Positions 52,934 through 61,887 are shown, counted from the stretch's first letter. The stretch: 64,000 nt of DNA from Phocaeicola oris (GCF_021295095.1 NZ_JAJLQX010000001.1:265082-329081), one strand, 5' to 3'. Notes: generated by a model from the sequence alone, not told the origin. A program made the numbers and translations.

Positions 52934-54256
52934 ATGAAAGTTTTAAAGTTTGGAGGTACATCAGTTGGTTCTGCCCAACGAATAAAGAACGTTGCCAAAT
53001 TGATTACAAATGGAGAACAGAAACTTGTCGTGCTCTCTGCTATGGCAGGAACAACAAATATATTAGTAGAAATATCAGACTATTTATACAAAAAGAATCC
53101 TGATGGAGCAAATGAAGTAATTAATCGGTTGGAAACTCAATACCGAAAACATATCAATGAGCTCTACTCTACCGAAACTTATAAACAGAAAACAAGTGAT
53201 GCCTTAAAAGCACAATTTGAATTCATTCGATCGTACACGAAAGACTTATTCACTCTTTTTGAGGAAAAAGTAATTTTAGCGCAAGGTGAATTGATGTCTA
53301 CATGCATGATGACCAATTATCTACAGGAGCAAGGAGTCAAAGTTGAATTGCTTCCTGCGCTTGAATTCATGCGTACAGATAAAAACGGAGAACCGGACCC
53401 CGTATATATCAAAGAAAAATTAAATGCCCAATTAGACTTACACCCCGGAGCTGATATATATATTACTCAAGGCTTTATCTGCAGAAACGCCTATGGAGAA
53501 ATAGATAACCTGCAACGTGGAGGAAGCGATTACACTGCATCTTTAATAGGAGCAGCTATACATACTGATGAAATTCAAATCTGGACAGATATTGATGGTA
53601 TGCACAATAATGACCCTCGATTCGTTAATCATACAGAGCCTGTTCCACGTTTGCAATTTGAAGAAGCTGCTGAGCTGGCATACTTCGGCGCTAAAATTCT
53701 ACATCCCACTTGCATCCAACCGGCAAAATACGCTAATATCCCTGTCCGATTACTGAATACTATGGATCCCTCTGTTCAGGGAACTTTAATTTCTAATGAT
53801 TTGGTTTCCGACACTATTAAAGCTGTAGCTGCAAAAGATAATATTACAGCTATCAAAATTAAATCGGGTCGTATGCTCCTCGCCTATGGATTCCTTCGTA
53901 AAGTATTCGAGATTTTTGAAAGTTACCAAACTTCCATCGACATGATCTGCACATCTGAGGTTGGCGTATCTGTTACCATTGATAATACAACTCATTTAAA
54001 TGAGATTATTGATGACTTAAAGAAATACGGAACCGTTACTGTCGATAAAAACATGTGCATTATTTGTGTAGTAGGCGATTTAGAATGGAGCAATGTTGGA
54101 TTCGAAGCAAACGCTTTGGACGCAATGCGCGACATTCCGGTGCGTATGATTTCGTTTGGAGGAAGTAACTACAACATCTCTTTTCTGGTAAAAGAAGAAG
54201 ATAAAAAACGTGCGCTCCAATCATTGAGCAATCATCTGTTTAATAATAAAATTTAA
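52934..54256 (+). CDS. lysC: Monofunctional aspartate kinase
   Basis: A 440-residue aspartokinase. The kinase signature MKVLKFGGTSVGSAQRI opens the protein, followed by LVVLSAMAGTTN, RGGSDYTASLIGAA and a C-terminal ACT pair from about residue 295 (IKSGRMLLAYGFLRKVFEIF, then VTVDKNMCIICVVGDL). No homoserine dehydrogenase part is fused. With lysA immediately downstream it serves the diaminopimelate/lysine branch, and the ACT domains suggest lysine feedback. Confidence 0.95.
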   Translation: MKVLKFGGTSVGSAQRIKNVAKLITNGEQKLVVLSAMAGTTNILVEISDYLYKKNPDGANEVINRLETQYRKHINELYSTETYKQKTSDALKAQFEFIRSYTKDLFTLFEEKVILAQGELMSTCMMTNYLQEQGVKVELLPALEFMRTDKNGEPDPVYIKEKLNAQLDLHPGADIYITQGFICRNAYGEIDNLQRGGSDYTASLIGAAIHTDEIQIWTDIDGMHNNDPRFVNHTEPVPRLQFEEAAELAYFGAKILHPTCIQPAKYANIPVRLLNTMDPSVQGTLISNDLVSDTIKAVAAKDNITAIKIKSGRMLLAYGFLRKVFEIFESYQTSIDMICTSEVGVSVTIDNTTHLNEIIDDLKKYGTVTVDKNMCIICVVGDLEWSNVGFEANALDAMRDIPVRMISFGGSNYNISFLVKEEDKKRALQSLSNHLFNNKI

Positions 54257-54301
54257 TATTAAAGACGAGAGGATGCCCACCTTTATTTGGCATTAAATTC
54301 A

Positions 54302-55462
54302 ATGAAAACGTTTTTCCCTATCAACCAATTTCAAAGTTTAAAAACACCTTTTTATTATTATGATACTTCATTACTTCGCGAAACAATAGACTGCATAAAC
54401 AAAGAAGCAAAGAAATATGAGAAGTTTTGCGTTCATTATGCAATTAAATCAAACGCTAACCCTAAAATTCTATCTATCATAAATGAAGGAGGATTAGGCG
54501 CTGATTGTGTTAGCGGGGGTGAAATACGTGCAGCTTTGAATGCCGGTTTCCCAAATGATAAGATTGTTTTTGCCGGAGTTGGCAAAACAGATTGGGAAAT
54601 TGATTTAGGACTTAATAATAACATCTCTTGCTTTAATGTAGAATCTATACCGGAAATAGAAGTAATTAACGATTTAGCGACAGCAAAGAATAAAATCGCG
54701 AATGTAGCTTTTCGAATTAATCCCAATGTTGGAGCACATACTCATGCAAACATCACTACCGGTCTTGCGGAGAATAAATTTGGCATAAGTATGGAAGATG
54801 TCGATAAAGTCATTGATTTGACCTTAGGCATGAAAAACGTGAAGTTTGTAGGATTGCACTTCCATATAGGCTCTCAAATTTTGGATATGAATGATTTTAT
54901 TGCACTCTGCAATAGAATAAATGAACTTCAGGAAAAACTATATGCCAGACAGATTATTGTAAACAGCATCAATGTCGGAGGAGGATTAGGTGTCGATTAC
55001 CAACACCCCGACCGTCAATCCATTCCCGATTTTGCGACGTACTTCGCGACTTATCACAAACATCTGAGACTACGCCCTAAACAAACTCTACATTTTGAAT
55101 TAGGTCGTTCAGTCGTTGCCCAGTGTGGAAGTCTTATAAGTAGAGTCGTATTTGTTAAACAAGGTACCCATAAACAGTTTGTCATACTTGACGCGGGAAT
55201 GACCGATTTAATCCGACCCGCGCTATACCAAGCATATCATAAAATAGAAAATATCACTTCAGAAGAACCAATAGAAACTTATGATGTGGTGGGACCGATT
55301 TGTGAATCTTCCGATGTGTTTGGAAAAGCAATAGATATAAACAAAACACATCGAGGGGATTTAATTGCCATCCGTTCTGCCGGAGCATACGGTGAAATTA
55401 TGGCCTCACAATATAATTGTAGAGAACTGCCTAAAGGATATATGTCAGAAGAACTGATATAA
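54302..55462 (+). CDS. lysA: Diaminopimelate decarboxylase
   Basis: A 386-residue PLP enzyme starting at the ATG at 54302. It shows FCVHYAIKSNANPKIL with the PLP Lys, LHFHIGSQI, INVGGGLGVDY, ELGRSVVAQ and GPICESSDVFGK with the active-site Cys of the second subunit. It makes lysine from meso-diaminopimelate. It lies 45 bases after lysC, probably in the same transcript. Confidence 0.95.
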   Translation: MKTFFPINQFQSLKTPFYYYDTSLLRETIDCINKEAKKYEKFCVHYAIKSNANPKILSIINEGGLGADCVSGGEIRAALNAGFPNDKIVFAGVGKTDWEIDLGLNNNISCFNVESIPEIEVINDLATAKNKIANVAFRINPNVGAHTHANITTGLAENKFGISMEDVDKVIDLTLGMKNVKFVGLHFHIGSQILDMNDFIALCNRINELQEKLYARQIIVNSINVGGGLGVDYQHPDRQSIPDFATYFATYHKHLRLRPKQTLHFELGRSVVAQCGSLISRVVFVKQGTHKQFVILDAGMTDLIRPALYQAYHKIENITSEEPIETYDVVGPICESSDVFGKAIDINKTHRGDLIAIRSAGAYGEIMASQYNCRELPKGYMSEELI

Positions 55463-55477
55463 TAAACCTTCAATACT

Positions 55478-56623
55478 ATGGAATTCACACTTACTGGTTT
55501 CATTTTACCCTTTCTTATCATTTGCTTATTATTCATTCAGCTATATTATTGGCAAAGAATGTTTAATGGCATCCACCTCTTGATAAAAAAACCGTTGAAA
55601 TGTACCAATAATTATCCTCCTATATCGGTTATTCTTGTATCGAAAGATACAGGAATAGCAATAGAAAAAAACCTCATCCCCATCTTAGAACAAGATTATC
55701 CAACATTCGAGGTTATTGTAGTAAATGACCAATCGAATGACGATTACGATAGTACGCTTACTCTGTTAGAATCAAAATATCACAATCTTTATCATACTTT
55801 TATCCCTGAAAGCGCTAAATATATCAGTCATAAGAAATTGGGAATCAGCATGGGAATAAAGGCCAGCCACTATGATTGGTTAGTATTTACGGAAATATAT
55901 TGCAAACCTTCAAGTAACCAATGGCTGAAAAAGTTATCAGATAACTTTACGGATGAAACTGATATAGTATTAGGATATAGCAATTACGAGAAAGCCGATA
56001 GTTGGTTCAATAAGAAAATTACGTATGACAAGCTGATTAACTCCATGCGTTTTTTAAGTATGGCTATTATGGGCATGCCATATATGGGAAATGGCAAGAA
56101 CTTAGCTTACCGAAAATCTCTCTTTATGAAACAAAACGGATTTACCAACCAACTGAAATGGAAACATGACGAAGATGATTTATTTATCAATCAAACCGCA
56201 AAGAAAAAAAATACCGGAGTTGAGGTTAGTCGTGAAAGCATTATACGTATATCCATGCCAACAAAACGAACATGGGAGAATGAAAAGATTAATTATGCGG
56301 CAACCAGCCAATTATTCAAAGGTATAGGTAAATTCATCGTCGGATTTGAAACGCTTACTCGAATCTTATTCTATTTTGTTACTATCTATTCTTTAATTAC
56401 AGGACTCTTATTTCAACAGTGGATGCTTTTAGGAATAGCTTTTTTATGTCTTATCGCGCAACTGATTGTAGAAATAAAAGTAATACATCAAACGGCTGTT
56501 GATTTAGGAGAAAGAGAATTCCGCTTTTTAATACCCCTATTTAATGTAATCCAACCGCTCTGGAACTGGAAGTTCAAGTTGAATAGAGCAAAGCACCATC
56601 AAAATAATTTTCAAAAAATATAA
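55478..56623 (+). CDS. Membrane-anchored family 2-type glycosyltransferase with altered DxD region
   Basis: A 381-residue protein with an N-terminal helix (about residues 3-25), a GT-A domain and two or three helices at about 290-350. The nucleotide-binding part reads ISVILVSKDTGIAIEKNLIPILEQDYP and VIVVNDQSNDDYDSTL. Where a DADC-type DxD metal motif is expected, the sequence reads VFTEIYCKPSS. WKHDEDDLFINQ follows later. It may add sugars to a lipid or protein on the cytoplasmic side. The loss of the Asp pair could mean altered metal use or a non-catalytic role. Confidence 0.8.
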   Translation: MEFTLTGFILPFLIICLLFIQLYYWQRMFNGIHLLIKKPLKCTNNYPPISVILVSKDTGIAIEKNLIPILEQDYPTFEVIVVNDQSNDDYDSTLTLLESKYHNLYHTFIPESAKYISHKKLGISMGIKASHYDWLVFTEIYCKPSSNQWLKKLSDNFTDETDIVLGYSNYEKADSWFNKKITYDKLINSMRFLSMAIMGMPYMGNGKNLAYRKSLFMKQNGFTNQLKWKHDEDDLFINQTAKKKNTGVEVSRESIIRISMPTKRTWENEKINYAATSQLFKGIGKFIVGFETLTRILFYFVTIYSLITGLLFQQWMLLGIAFLCLIAQLIVEIKVIHQTAVDLGEREFRFLIPLFNVIQPLWNWKFKLNRAKHHQNNFQKI

Positions 56624-56625
56624 AG

Positions 56626-57012
56626 ATGAAGATAAATAAAGTGCATCATATCGCTATCATAACTTCCGATTATAAGAAAGCCATACACTTCTATCAAGAC
56701 GTTTTAGGATTAACACTTGAGAAAGAAACATACCGACCTGCACGCCAATCGTACAAAGCCGATTTATATTTAAATGGTGAATATACAATAGAGCTCTTTT
56801 CTTTTCATAACCCACCCAAAAGATTATCATACCCCGAAGCCGTAGGATTACGCCATTTAGCTTTCGAAGTGGATAATATAGAAAATACATTTGAAGAACT
56901 TAACTCTAAAGGCATACGCCCACAAGAAATAAGAATAGACGAACTGACCGGTAAAAAGTTCTTTTTTATCTATGATCCCGATGAATTACCTATAGAATTT
57001 TATGAAAAGTAA
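56626..57012 (+). CDS. VOC-family protein, YaeR/SMU.1112c type
   Basis: A 128-residue VOC protein beginning KINKVHHIAIITSDYKKAIHFYQDVLGL, with metal His and Glu candidates in the first strand, IELFSF, LRHLAFEVDNI and the ending FIYDPDELPIEFYE. It is close in layout to the YaeR group of glyoxalase-like proteins with unknown substrate. It starts 2 bases after the glycosyltransferase stop, so the pair is probably co-transcribed. Confidence 0.88.
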   Translation: MKINKVHHIAIITSDYKKAIHFYQDVLGLTLEKETYRPARQSYKADLYLNGEYTIELFSFHNPPKRLSYPEAVGLRHLAFEVDNIENTFEELNSKGIRPQEIRIDELTGKKFFFIYDPDELPIEFYEK

Positions 57013-57046
57013 ACATTAAACATGCAACTTTCCATTTTATTTGAAC

Positions 57047-57054
57047 TAACTTTG
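57047..57054 (+). promoter_or_regulatory. Promoter -7 box of the riboflavin synthase gene
   Basis: TAACTTTG lies 25 bases before the ATG. No FMN riboswitch is seen in the short leader. Confidence 0.6.
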
Positions 57055-57079
57055 TACTAAACCAAAATATAAAATAATT

Positions 57080-57688
57080 ATGTTCTCAGGAATTGTAGAA
57101 GCAACAGCAAAAGTCGTGAAGATAATAAAAGATCAAGAGAATATTCATTTCACTTTTACTTGTCCTTTTGCGGATATGTTAAAAATAGATCAAAGCATAT
57201 CTCATAACGGAGTATGCTTAACTGTCGTAAGTTTAGATAAATCATCAAAAACTTATGTTGTTACTGCCATGAAAGAAACGCTCGACCGTTCAAACTTAGG
57301 GCTCTTAAAAGAGGGTGATGAAGTAAACGTTGAACGCAGCATGCAGCTAAACGGACGACTTGACGGGCATATCGTTCAAGGACATGTGGATGAAACCGCA
57401 GAATGTACAGATATTAAAGACGCGCAAGGCAGTTATTATTTCACTTTCAAATATCCTTTTAATAAAGAAATGGCTCAGCGCGGATATTTTACCGTCGACA
57501 AAGGATCGGTTACTGTTAACGGTGTCAGCTTAACTGTTTGCGACCCTACAGACAATTCTTTTCAGGTTGCTATCATACCCTATACCTTTGAAAATACTAA
57601 TTTCCATTCCATCAAAATAGGATCAAAAGTAAATATTGAATTTGATATTTTAGGAAAATACTTAGCCGGACTAAATCAGTTCAAATAA
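57080..57688 (+). CDS. ribE: Riboflavin synthase alpha subunit
   Basis: A 202-residue protein formed of two similar lumazine-binding halves: MFSGIVEATAKVVKI with HNGVCLTVVSLD, and GHIVQGHVDETAE with VNGVSLTVCDPT. It makes riboflavin from two molecules of dimethylribityl-lumazine as a trimer. It is monocistronic here, between a VOC gene and array R7. Confidence 0.95.
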   Translation: MFSGIVEATAKVVKIIKDQENIHFTFTCPFADMLKIDQSISHNGVCLTVVSLDKSSKTYVVTAMKETLDRSNLGLLKEGDEVNVERSMQLNGRLDGHIVQGHVDETAECTDIKDAQGSYYFTFKYPFNKEMAQRGYFTVDKGSVTVNGVSLTVCDPTDNSFQVAIIPYTFENTNFHSIKIGSKVNIEFDILGKYLAGLNQFK

Positions 57689-57843
57689 CTCTGCGCTTTC
57701 TTTATTTAATCAGATTCAATCCTTCACTCACACTGCTAATTCAATCGACTGAGCAAGATGGGTGAAGGATAATATTGATTGCTTCTTTCAACAACCTTTA
57801 TTACTTCTATTTTCTGCTTGATAAATCCTTAAAGTCACAAGCG

Positions 57844-57967
57844 AATTTAGGTGTATCACGCACGTGAACCACATGTACCACGCACGTGAACCACATGCAC
57901 CACGCACGTGAACCACATGTACCACGCACGTGAACCATGTGAACCACGTACGTGAACAACCTAAATT
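57844..57967. repeat. 22-bp array R7, CACGTG variant
   Basis: Five cores stand exactly 22 bp apart: CACGTG at 57861, 57883, 57905 and 57927, and TACGTG at 57949. The intervening text is ACCACATGTACCACG-like. The array is bounded by AATTTAGGT (57844-57852) and its exact inverse ACCTAAATT (57959-57967). It shares no sequence with R1-R6 beyond a palindromic core but has the same period and a similar place between genes. The preceding gap after ribE shows only an imperfect hairpin (TCCTTCAC/GTGAAGGA). Confidence 0.93.
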
Positions 57968-58072
57968 ATTTAGAAAAACAAGGATACGATATCGTTCATC
58001 ATCAAGTTGATAAGTATCATATTAGTAATCTTTATTTTACTTCCACAAATTGTATTTGAAAAGCTTTTATAT

Positions 58073-58080
58073 TATCTTTG
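58073..58080 (+). promoter_or_regulatory. Promoter -7 box of the beta-galactosidase gene
   Basis: TATCTTTG lies 28 bases before the ATG at 58109 and downstream of a longer ORF start, which supports the shorter protein. Confidence 0.65.
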
Positions 58081-58108
58081 TGCAGATTTTAATTATATAT
58101 ATCATATT

Positions 58109-61100
58109 ATGAAAAAACAAATTGCAACCGGACTGTTTGTTTTGACAGCTCTAACTATGAACGCGCAGTCGAACGAATGGCAAAACCCTGAAGTGAACGC
58201 AGTTAATCGCTATCCTATGCATGTTAATTACTTTGCATACGAAAACGCAAAAGCTGCCGATCAAGGAGTAAAAGAGAATTCCGCTAATTTCATGACATTG
58301 AATGGTACATGGAATTTCAATTGGGTAAAGAATGCAGACCAACGTCCTCTTGATTTCTGGAAAACAGATTTCAATGATAAAGGATGGGACAAAATGAAAG
58401 TCCCTGCGGTATGGGAATTGAACGGTTACGGTGACCCTATTTATGTTAATGTCGGGTTTATTTGGCGTAACTTCTTCAAACCTGATCCACCAAAAATTCC
58501 AACAGAAAACAATCACGTCGGATCATATCGTAAAACTATCGTTGTTCCTGCTTCATGGAAAGGAAAAGATATCATTGCTCATTTTGGTTCTGTAACTTCA
58601 AACATGTATCTTTGGGTGAACGGAAAGTATGTCGGGTACAGTGAAGACAGCAAATTGGAAACAGAATTTGATTTGACCTCTTACTTAAAGCCGGGACAGA
58701 AAAACTTAATTGCTTTTCAAGTATTCCGCTGGTGCGATGGTTCTTATTTGGAAGATCAAGATTTTTTCCGTTATAGCGGTGTAGCTCGCGACTGTTACTT
58801 ATATGCCCGTAACAAGAAACGTATTGAAGATATACGTGTTACTCCCGATTTGGACTCCCGGTATAAAAATGGAACTTTACATATTCAATTAAGTTTAAAA
58901 GGTTCCGGTACTGTTGATTTAAAGCTGTCGGACGCGATGGGAAAAGAAGTCGCGAGTACTTCAACTAAATCAAATACAGCATCTATAAGTTTAGACAATG
59001 TCAATAAATGGTCGGCCGAAACTCCTTATTTATATACATTGACAGCTTCTTTACAGGGAACAGATGAAGTAATTCCTATCAAAGTTGGCTTCCGTAAAGT
59101 AGAACTTGTTAAAGATCAGATACTTGTTAATGGTATGCCGGTACTCTTCAAAGGAGCCGACCGCCACGAAATGGATCCGGATGGCGGATACGTGATGTCT
59201 AAGCAACGTATGATTCAGGATATGCAATTATTCAAAAGCTTCAATCTAAACGGCGTTCGTACCTGCCATTATCCGGACGATAACTTCTGGTACGATTTAT
59301 GCGACCAATACGGACTTTATATGGTAGCTGAAGCTAATATTGAATCACACGGAATGGGTTACGGCGAGAAAACTTTAGCAAAAAATCCTTCATACGCTAA
59401 AGCACACATGGAACGTAATCAACGAAATATTCAACGTAACTTTAATCATCCGGCAATTATATTTTGGTCGTTAGGAAATGAAGCCGGCGACGGACCAAAC
59501 TTTGAGGCTTGTTATAAATGGATAAAGAAAGAAGATCCAAGTCGTGCGTGCCAATATGAGCAGGCTCGCGAAAAAGATCATACCGATGTGTTCTGTCCTA
59601 TGTATTATAATTATGAAAGAACAGAAGCATACGGAAAAGCAACTGATAAGAAAAAGCCTTTAATACAGTGCGAATATGCTCATGCCATGGGTAACTCGGA
59701 AGGCGGATTCAAAGAGTATTGGGATTTATTCCGTAAATATGACAACTTACAGGGTGGTTTCATTTGGGATTTTGTTGACCAGTCCTGCCGTTGGAAAGGA
59801 AAAGACAGTGTAACTATTTATGGCTATGCCGGCGACTTTAACAAATTCGAATATGGCGATCAAAATTTCTGTGATAACGGATTAGTTAGCCCTGACCGGG
59901 TTCCGAATCCTCACATGTATGAAGTTGGATATTATTATCAGAATATCTGGACTACTCCGGCAGACATGGAGAAAGGTCAGATTAATATTTATAATGAAAA
60001 CTTCTTCCGTGATCTTTCTGCTTATTACATGGAATGGACATTGTTACACAATGGTGAAGCTGTTAGAAGCGGACGCGTTGATAATTTGAATGTTGGTCCC
60101 CACGAAACAAAGACTTATACGATTGATTATGGCACAACTTGTAAGCATTGTGAATGGCTGCTGAATGTTTCCTATAAATTGAAGAATCGAGAAGGTTTAC
60201 TCGCCGCAGGACACGAAGTGGCAAAAGATCAGTTAACCATTAATCCATATTCTGCTAAGGAATTAGTAATCAAAAATAAGCAGAATACCAATATAGACGT
60301 TGAAAATCCTGTTTTAAAGGACAATGATGAAACCTATTTAATTGTTAACGGAGATAACTTTACAGTAGAATTTGATCGTCGTAACGGATATATGATTCGC
60401 TATGCCGCTAATGGATTAGAAATGATAAAAGATGGAGCTGCGCTGACTCCTAATTTCTGGAGAGCTCCAACAGACAATGATATGGGAGCCAACTTACAAA
60501 AGAAGTTCAGTGCATGGAAGAATCCGGGAACTAAACTAACCTCTTTCAAATCGAAGATGGAAAATGGCTTAGTTATTGTTGACGCAGAATATGACATGCC
60601 GAACGTTTCCGCGAAATTGGCATTAAATTATACCATTAATAATGCCGGTCAAATTAAAGTCACACAGAAAATGACAGCAGACAAAACGGCAAAAGTATCT
60701 GATTTCTTCCGTTTCGGTATGCAACTGGTTATGCCAAAGAGCTTTGAAACCATTGAATATTATGGACGCGGACCTGTTGAGAATTACAGTGACCGAAATC
60801 ATGTTACAGATTTAGGCATATACAGACAAAGTGTTGACGAACAATTCTATCCTTACATTCGTCCGCAGGAGAATGGTAATAAAACAGATATCCGCTGGTG
60901 GAAGCAATTGGCAAGTGGTGGCAATGGATTACAAATCGTGGCAGATGCTCCATTTTCAGCTTCTGCATTGCATTATACTATTGAATCATTGGATGATGGA
61001 TTAGAAAAACATAATTCTCATTCAGAAGAAGTTAAGCAAGCAAATCTGACTAATTTACTGATTGATAAAGTTCAAATGGGGTTAGGATGTGTAACAAGCT

Positions 61101-61198
61101 GGGGAGCATTACCATTAGATAAATACATGCTTCATTATGGAGATTATGAATTCACATTCATGCTCTCTCCGGTAGAACACGCTATTGATATTAAATAA
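58109..61198 (+). CDS. GH2 beta-galactosidase, exported
   Basis: A 1029-residue LacZ-type enzyme. The ATG at 58109 gives a signal peptide ending TMNAQ, which an upstream start would mask. In order: jelly-roll sugar-binding domain (about 45-220), immunoglobulin-like domain, TIM barrel with acid/base IFWSLGNEAGDGPNF and nucleophile PLIQCEYAHAMGNSEGGF, then further beta domains and the large C-terminal DUF4981/small-chain-type domain with ENYSDRN. It releases terminal beta-galactose in the periplasm, as in glycan-degrading Bacteroidales. No SusCD pair is adjacent. Confidence 0.94.
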   Translation: MKKQIATGLFVLTALTMNAQSNEWQNPEVNAVNRYPMHVNYFAYENAKAADQGVKENSANFMTLNGTWNFNWVKNADQRPLDFWKTDFNDKGWDKMKVPAVWELNGYGDPIYVNVGFIWRNFFKPDPPKIPTENNHVGSYRKTIVVPASWKGKDIIAHFGSVTSNMYLWVNGKYVGYSEDSKLETEFDLTSYLKPGQKNLIAFQVFRWCDGSYLEDQDFFRYSGVARDCYLYARNKKRIEDIRVTPDLDSRYKNGTLHIQLSLKGSGTVDLKLSDAMGKEVASTSTKSNTASISLDNVNKWSAETPYLYTLTASLQGTDEVIPIKVGFRKVELVKDQILVNGMPVLFKGADRHEMDPDGGYVMSKQRMIQDMQLFKSFNLNGVRTCHYPDDNFWYDLCDQYGLYMVAEANIESHGMGYGEKTLAKNPSYAKAHMERNQRNIQRNFNHPAIIFWSLGNEAGDGPNFEACYKWIKKEDPSRACQYEQAREKDHTDVFCPMYYNYERTEAYGKATDKKKPLIQCEYAHAMGNSEGGFKEYWDLFRKYDNLQGGFIWDFVDQSCRWKGKDSVTIYGYAGDFNKFEYGDQNFCDNGLVSPDRVPNPHMYEVGYYYQNIWTTPADMEKGQINIYNENFFRDLSAYYMEWTLLHNGEAVRSGRVDNLNVGPHETKTYTIDYGTTCKHCEWLLNVSYKLKNREGLLAAGHEVAKDQLTINPYSAKELVIKNKQNTNIDVENPVLKDNDETYLIVNGDNFTVEFDRRNGYMIRYAANGLEMIKDGAALTPNFWRAPTDNDMGANLQKKFSAWKNPGTKLTSFKSKMENGLVIVDAEYDMPNVSAKLALNYTINNAGQIKVTQKMTADKTAKVSDFFRFGMQLVMPKSFETIEYYGRGPVENYSDRNHVTDLGIYRQSVDEQFYPYIRPQENGNKTDIRWWKQLASGGNGLQIVADAPFSASALHYTIESLDDGLEKHNSHSEEVKQANLTNLLIDKVQMGLGCVTSWGALPLDKYMLHYGDYEFTFMLSPVEHAIDIK

Positions 61199-61220
61199 AT
61201 CTGTCAACATACAAAAAGAG

Positions 61221-61257
61221 AGGTTGTGTCATTTCAATTATGGCACAACCTTTTTTT
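61221..61257 (+). terminator. Terminator after the beta-galactosidase gene (left copy of a twin)
   Basis: AGGTTGTG (61221-61228) pairs with CACAACCT, followed by a run of T. The stem sequence GAGAGGTTGTGTC and GGCACAACC recur at 62918-62957. Confidence 0.9.
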
Positions 61258-61316
61258 ATGCGCAAGGCCCCGACTTTCCTATAAATTCAAGATAGAAGCG
61301 ATCTGCGTACCGCAAA

Positions 61317-61324
61317 TAATTTTG
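61317..61324 (+). promoter_or_regulatory. Possible promoter -7 box of the fimbrillin island
   Basis: TAATTTTG stands at the start of the GC-rich leader that precedes the 45-residue ORF and the fimbrillin gene. Confidence 0.45.
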
Positions 61325-61329
61325 TGTTT

Positions 61330-61664
61330 TCTTTGCCATGTTAAAAAAACGTTATATCTTGTACCCGAAATTATAAAACCAATACGCTATGCGGTCACAA
61401 GGCGCACATACCACCTTTGTCACACCATTCGTTGCTTCGCGGCACGAAACCGCTATGGCGTTTTACCCTCCCCGTTAACATCATTTAACAAAACGAGATT
61501 TCCGACCGCTTATCCGGTGCCGGATATATGGTCTGCACGTGCGATCGGCGTTGCGGCACGCAATTACGTGTCGCGGTTATCTGCCTTGGGCTTCGGGGCA
61601 TCTGTTTCCATGCCGAACGACTTAAGTATTAAATAAATATATAAATCCATTAAAATTTAAACGT
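61330..61664 (+). other. GC-rich leader of the fimbrillin island, possible short ORFs
   Basis: About 330 bases with a base composition much richer in G and C than the surrounding DNA. Short ORFs are present, for example 61389-61478 (29 residues, MRSQGAHTTFVTPFV...) and a longer frame ending at 61636 with SRLSALGFGASVSMPNDLS. None has a clear start signal or known family. The stretch may be an untranslated structured leader or a decayed gene. Confidence 0.35.
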
Positions 61665-61802
61665 ATGAATGAAAATCAAGACAAATTACCGGCGCGGGAA
61701 CAGTATACCGCGCCCCAAATCGGAATCATCAACATGGAGCCGGAACAGAACATCCTCAGCGGCAGCGGCACCGTTCCCGACATGCCGGGCGAATCATGGT
61801 AA
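61665..61802 (+). CDS. 45-residue small protein upstream of fimbrillin
   Basis: An ORF beginning MNENQDKLPAREQYTAPQIG and ending SGTVPDMPGESW, closed by TAA at 61800-61802. It has no signal peptide, is acidic and Pro/Gly-rich, and shows a central IINMEPEQNILSGSG segment. The GC-rich third positions match the fimbrillin gene 85 bases downstream, and the start follows an AAATTTAAACGT stretch like other leader regions here. I do not recognise a family; a role tied to the fimbrillin is inferred from position alone. Confidence 0.6.
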   Translation: MNENQDKLPAREQYTAPQIGIINMEPEQNILSGSGTVPDMPGESW

Positions 61803-61887
61803 AAGAGCCATGAGCATTGAACCGTTAAACAATTAAACATCCAAACGATTAGACAATCGAACAGTTGAACATTTAAAATTACGTGTT

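Noticed and set aside
57721-57771. Inverted repeat TCCTTCAC/GTGAAGGA after ribE as a terminator
   Set aside because: The loop is long and no T run follows, so it was not listed as a feature.
61226-61636. A 136-residue ORF
   Set aside because: It begins inside the terminator hairpin of the GH2 gene and has no recognisable domain or translation start; only its 3' part has coding-like composition.
61819-61878. Direct repeats of AAACAATTAAAC-like words before the fimbrillin gene
   Set aside because: They are short, imperfect and typical of AT-rich leaders; no defined element could be supported.
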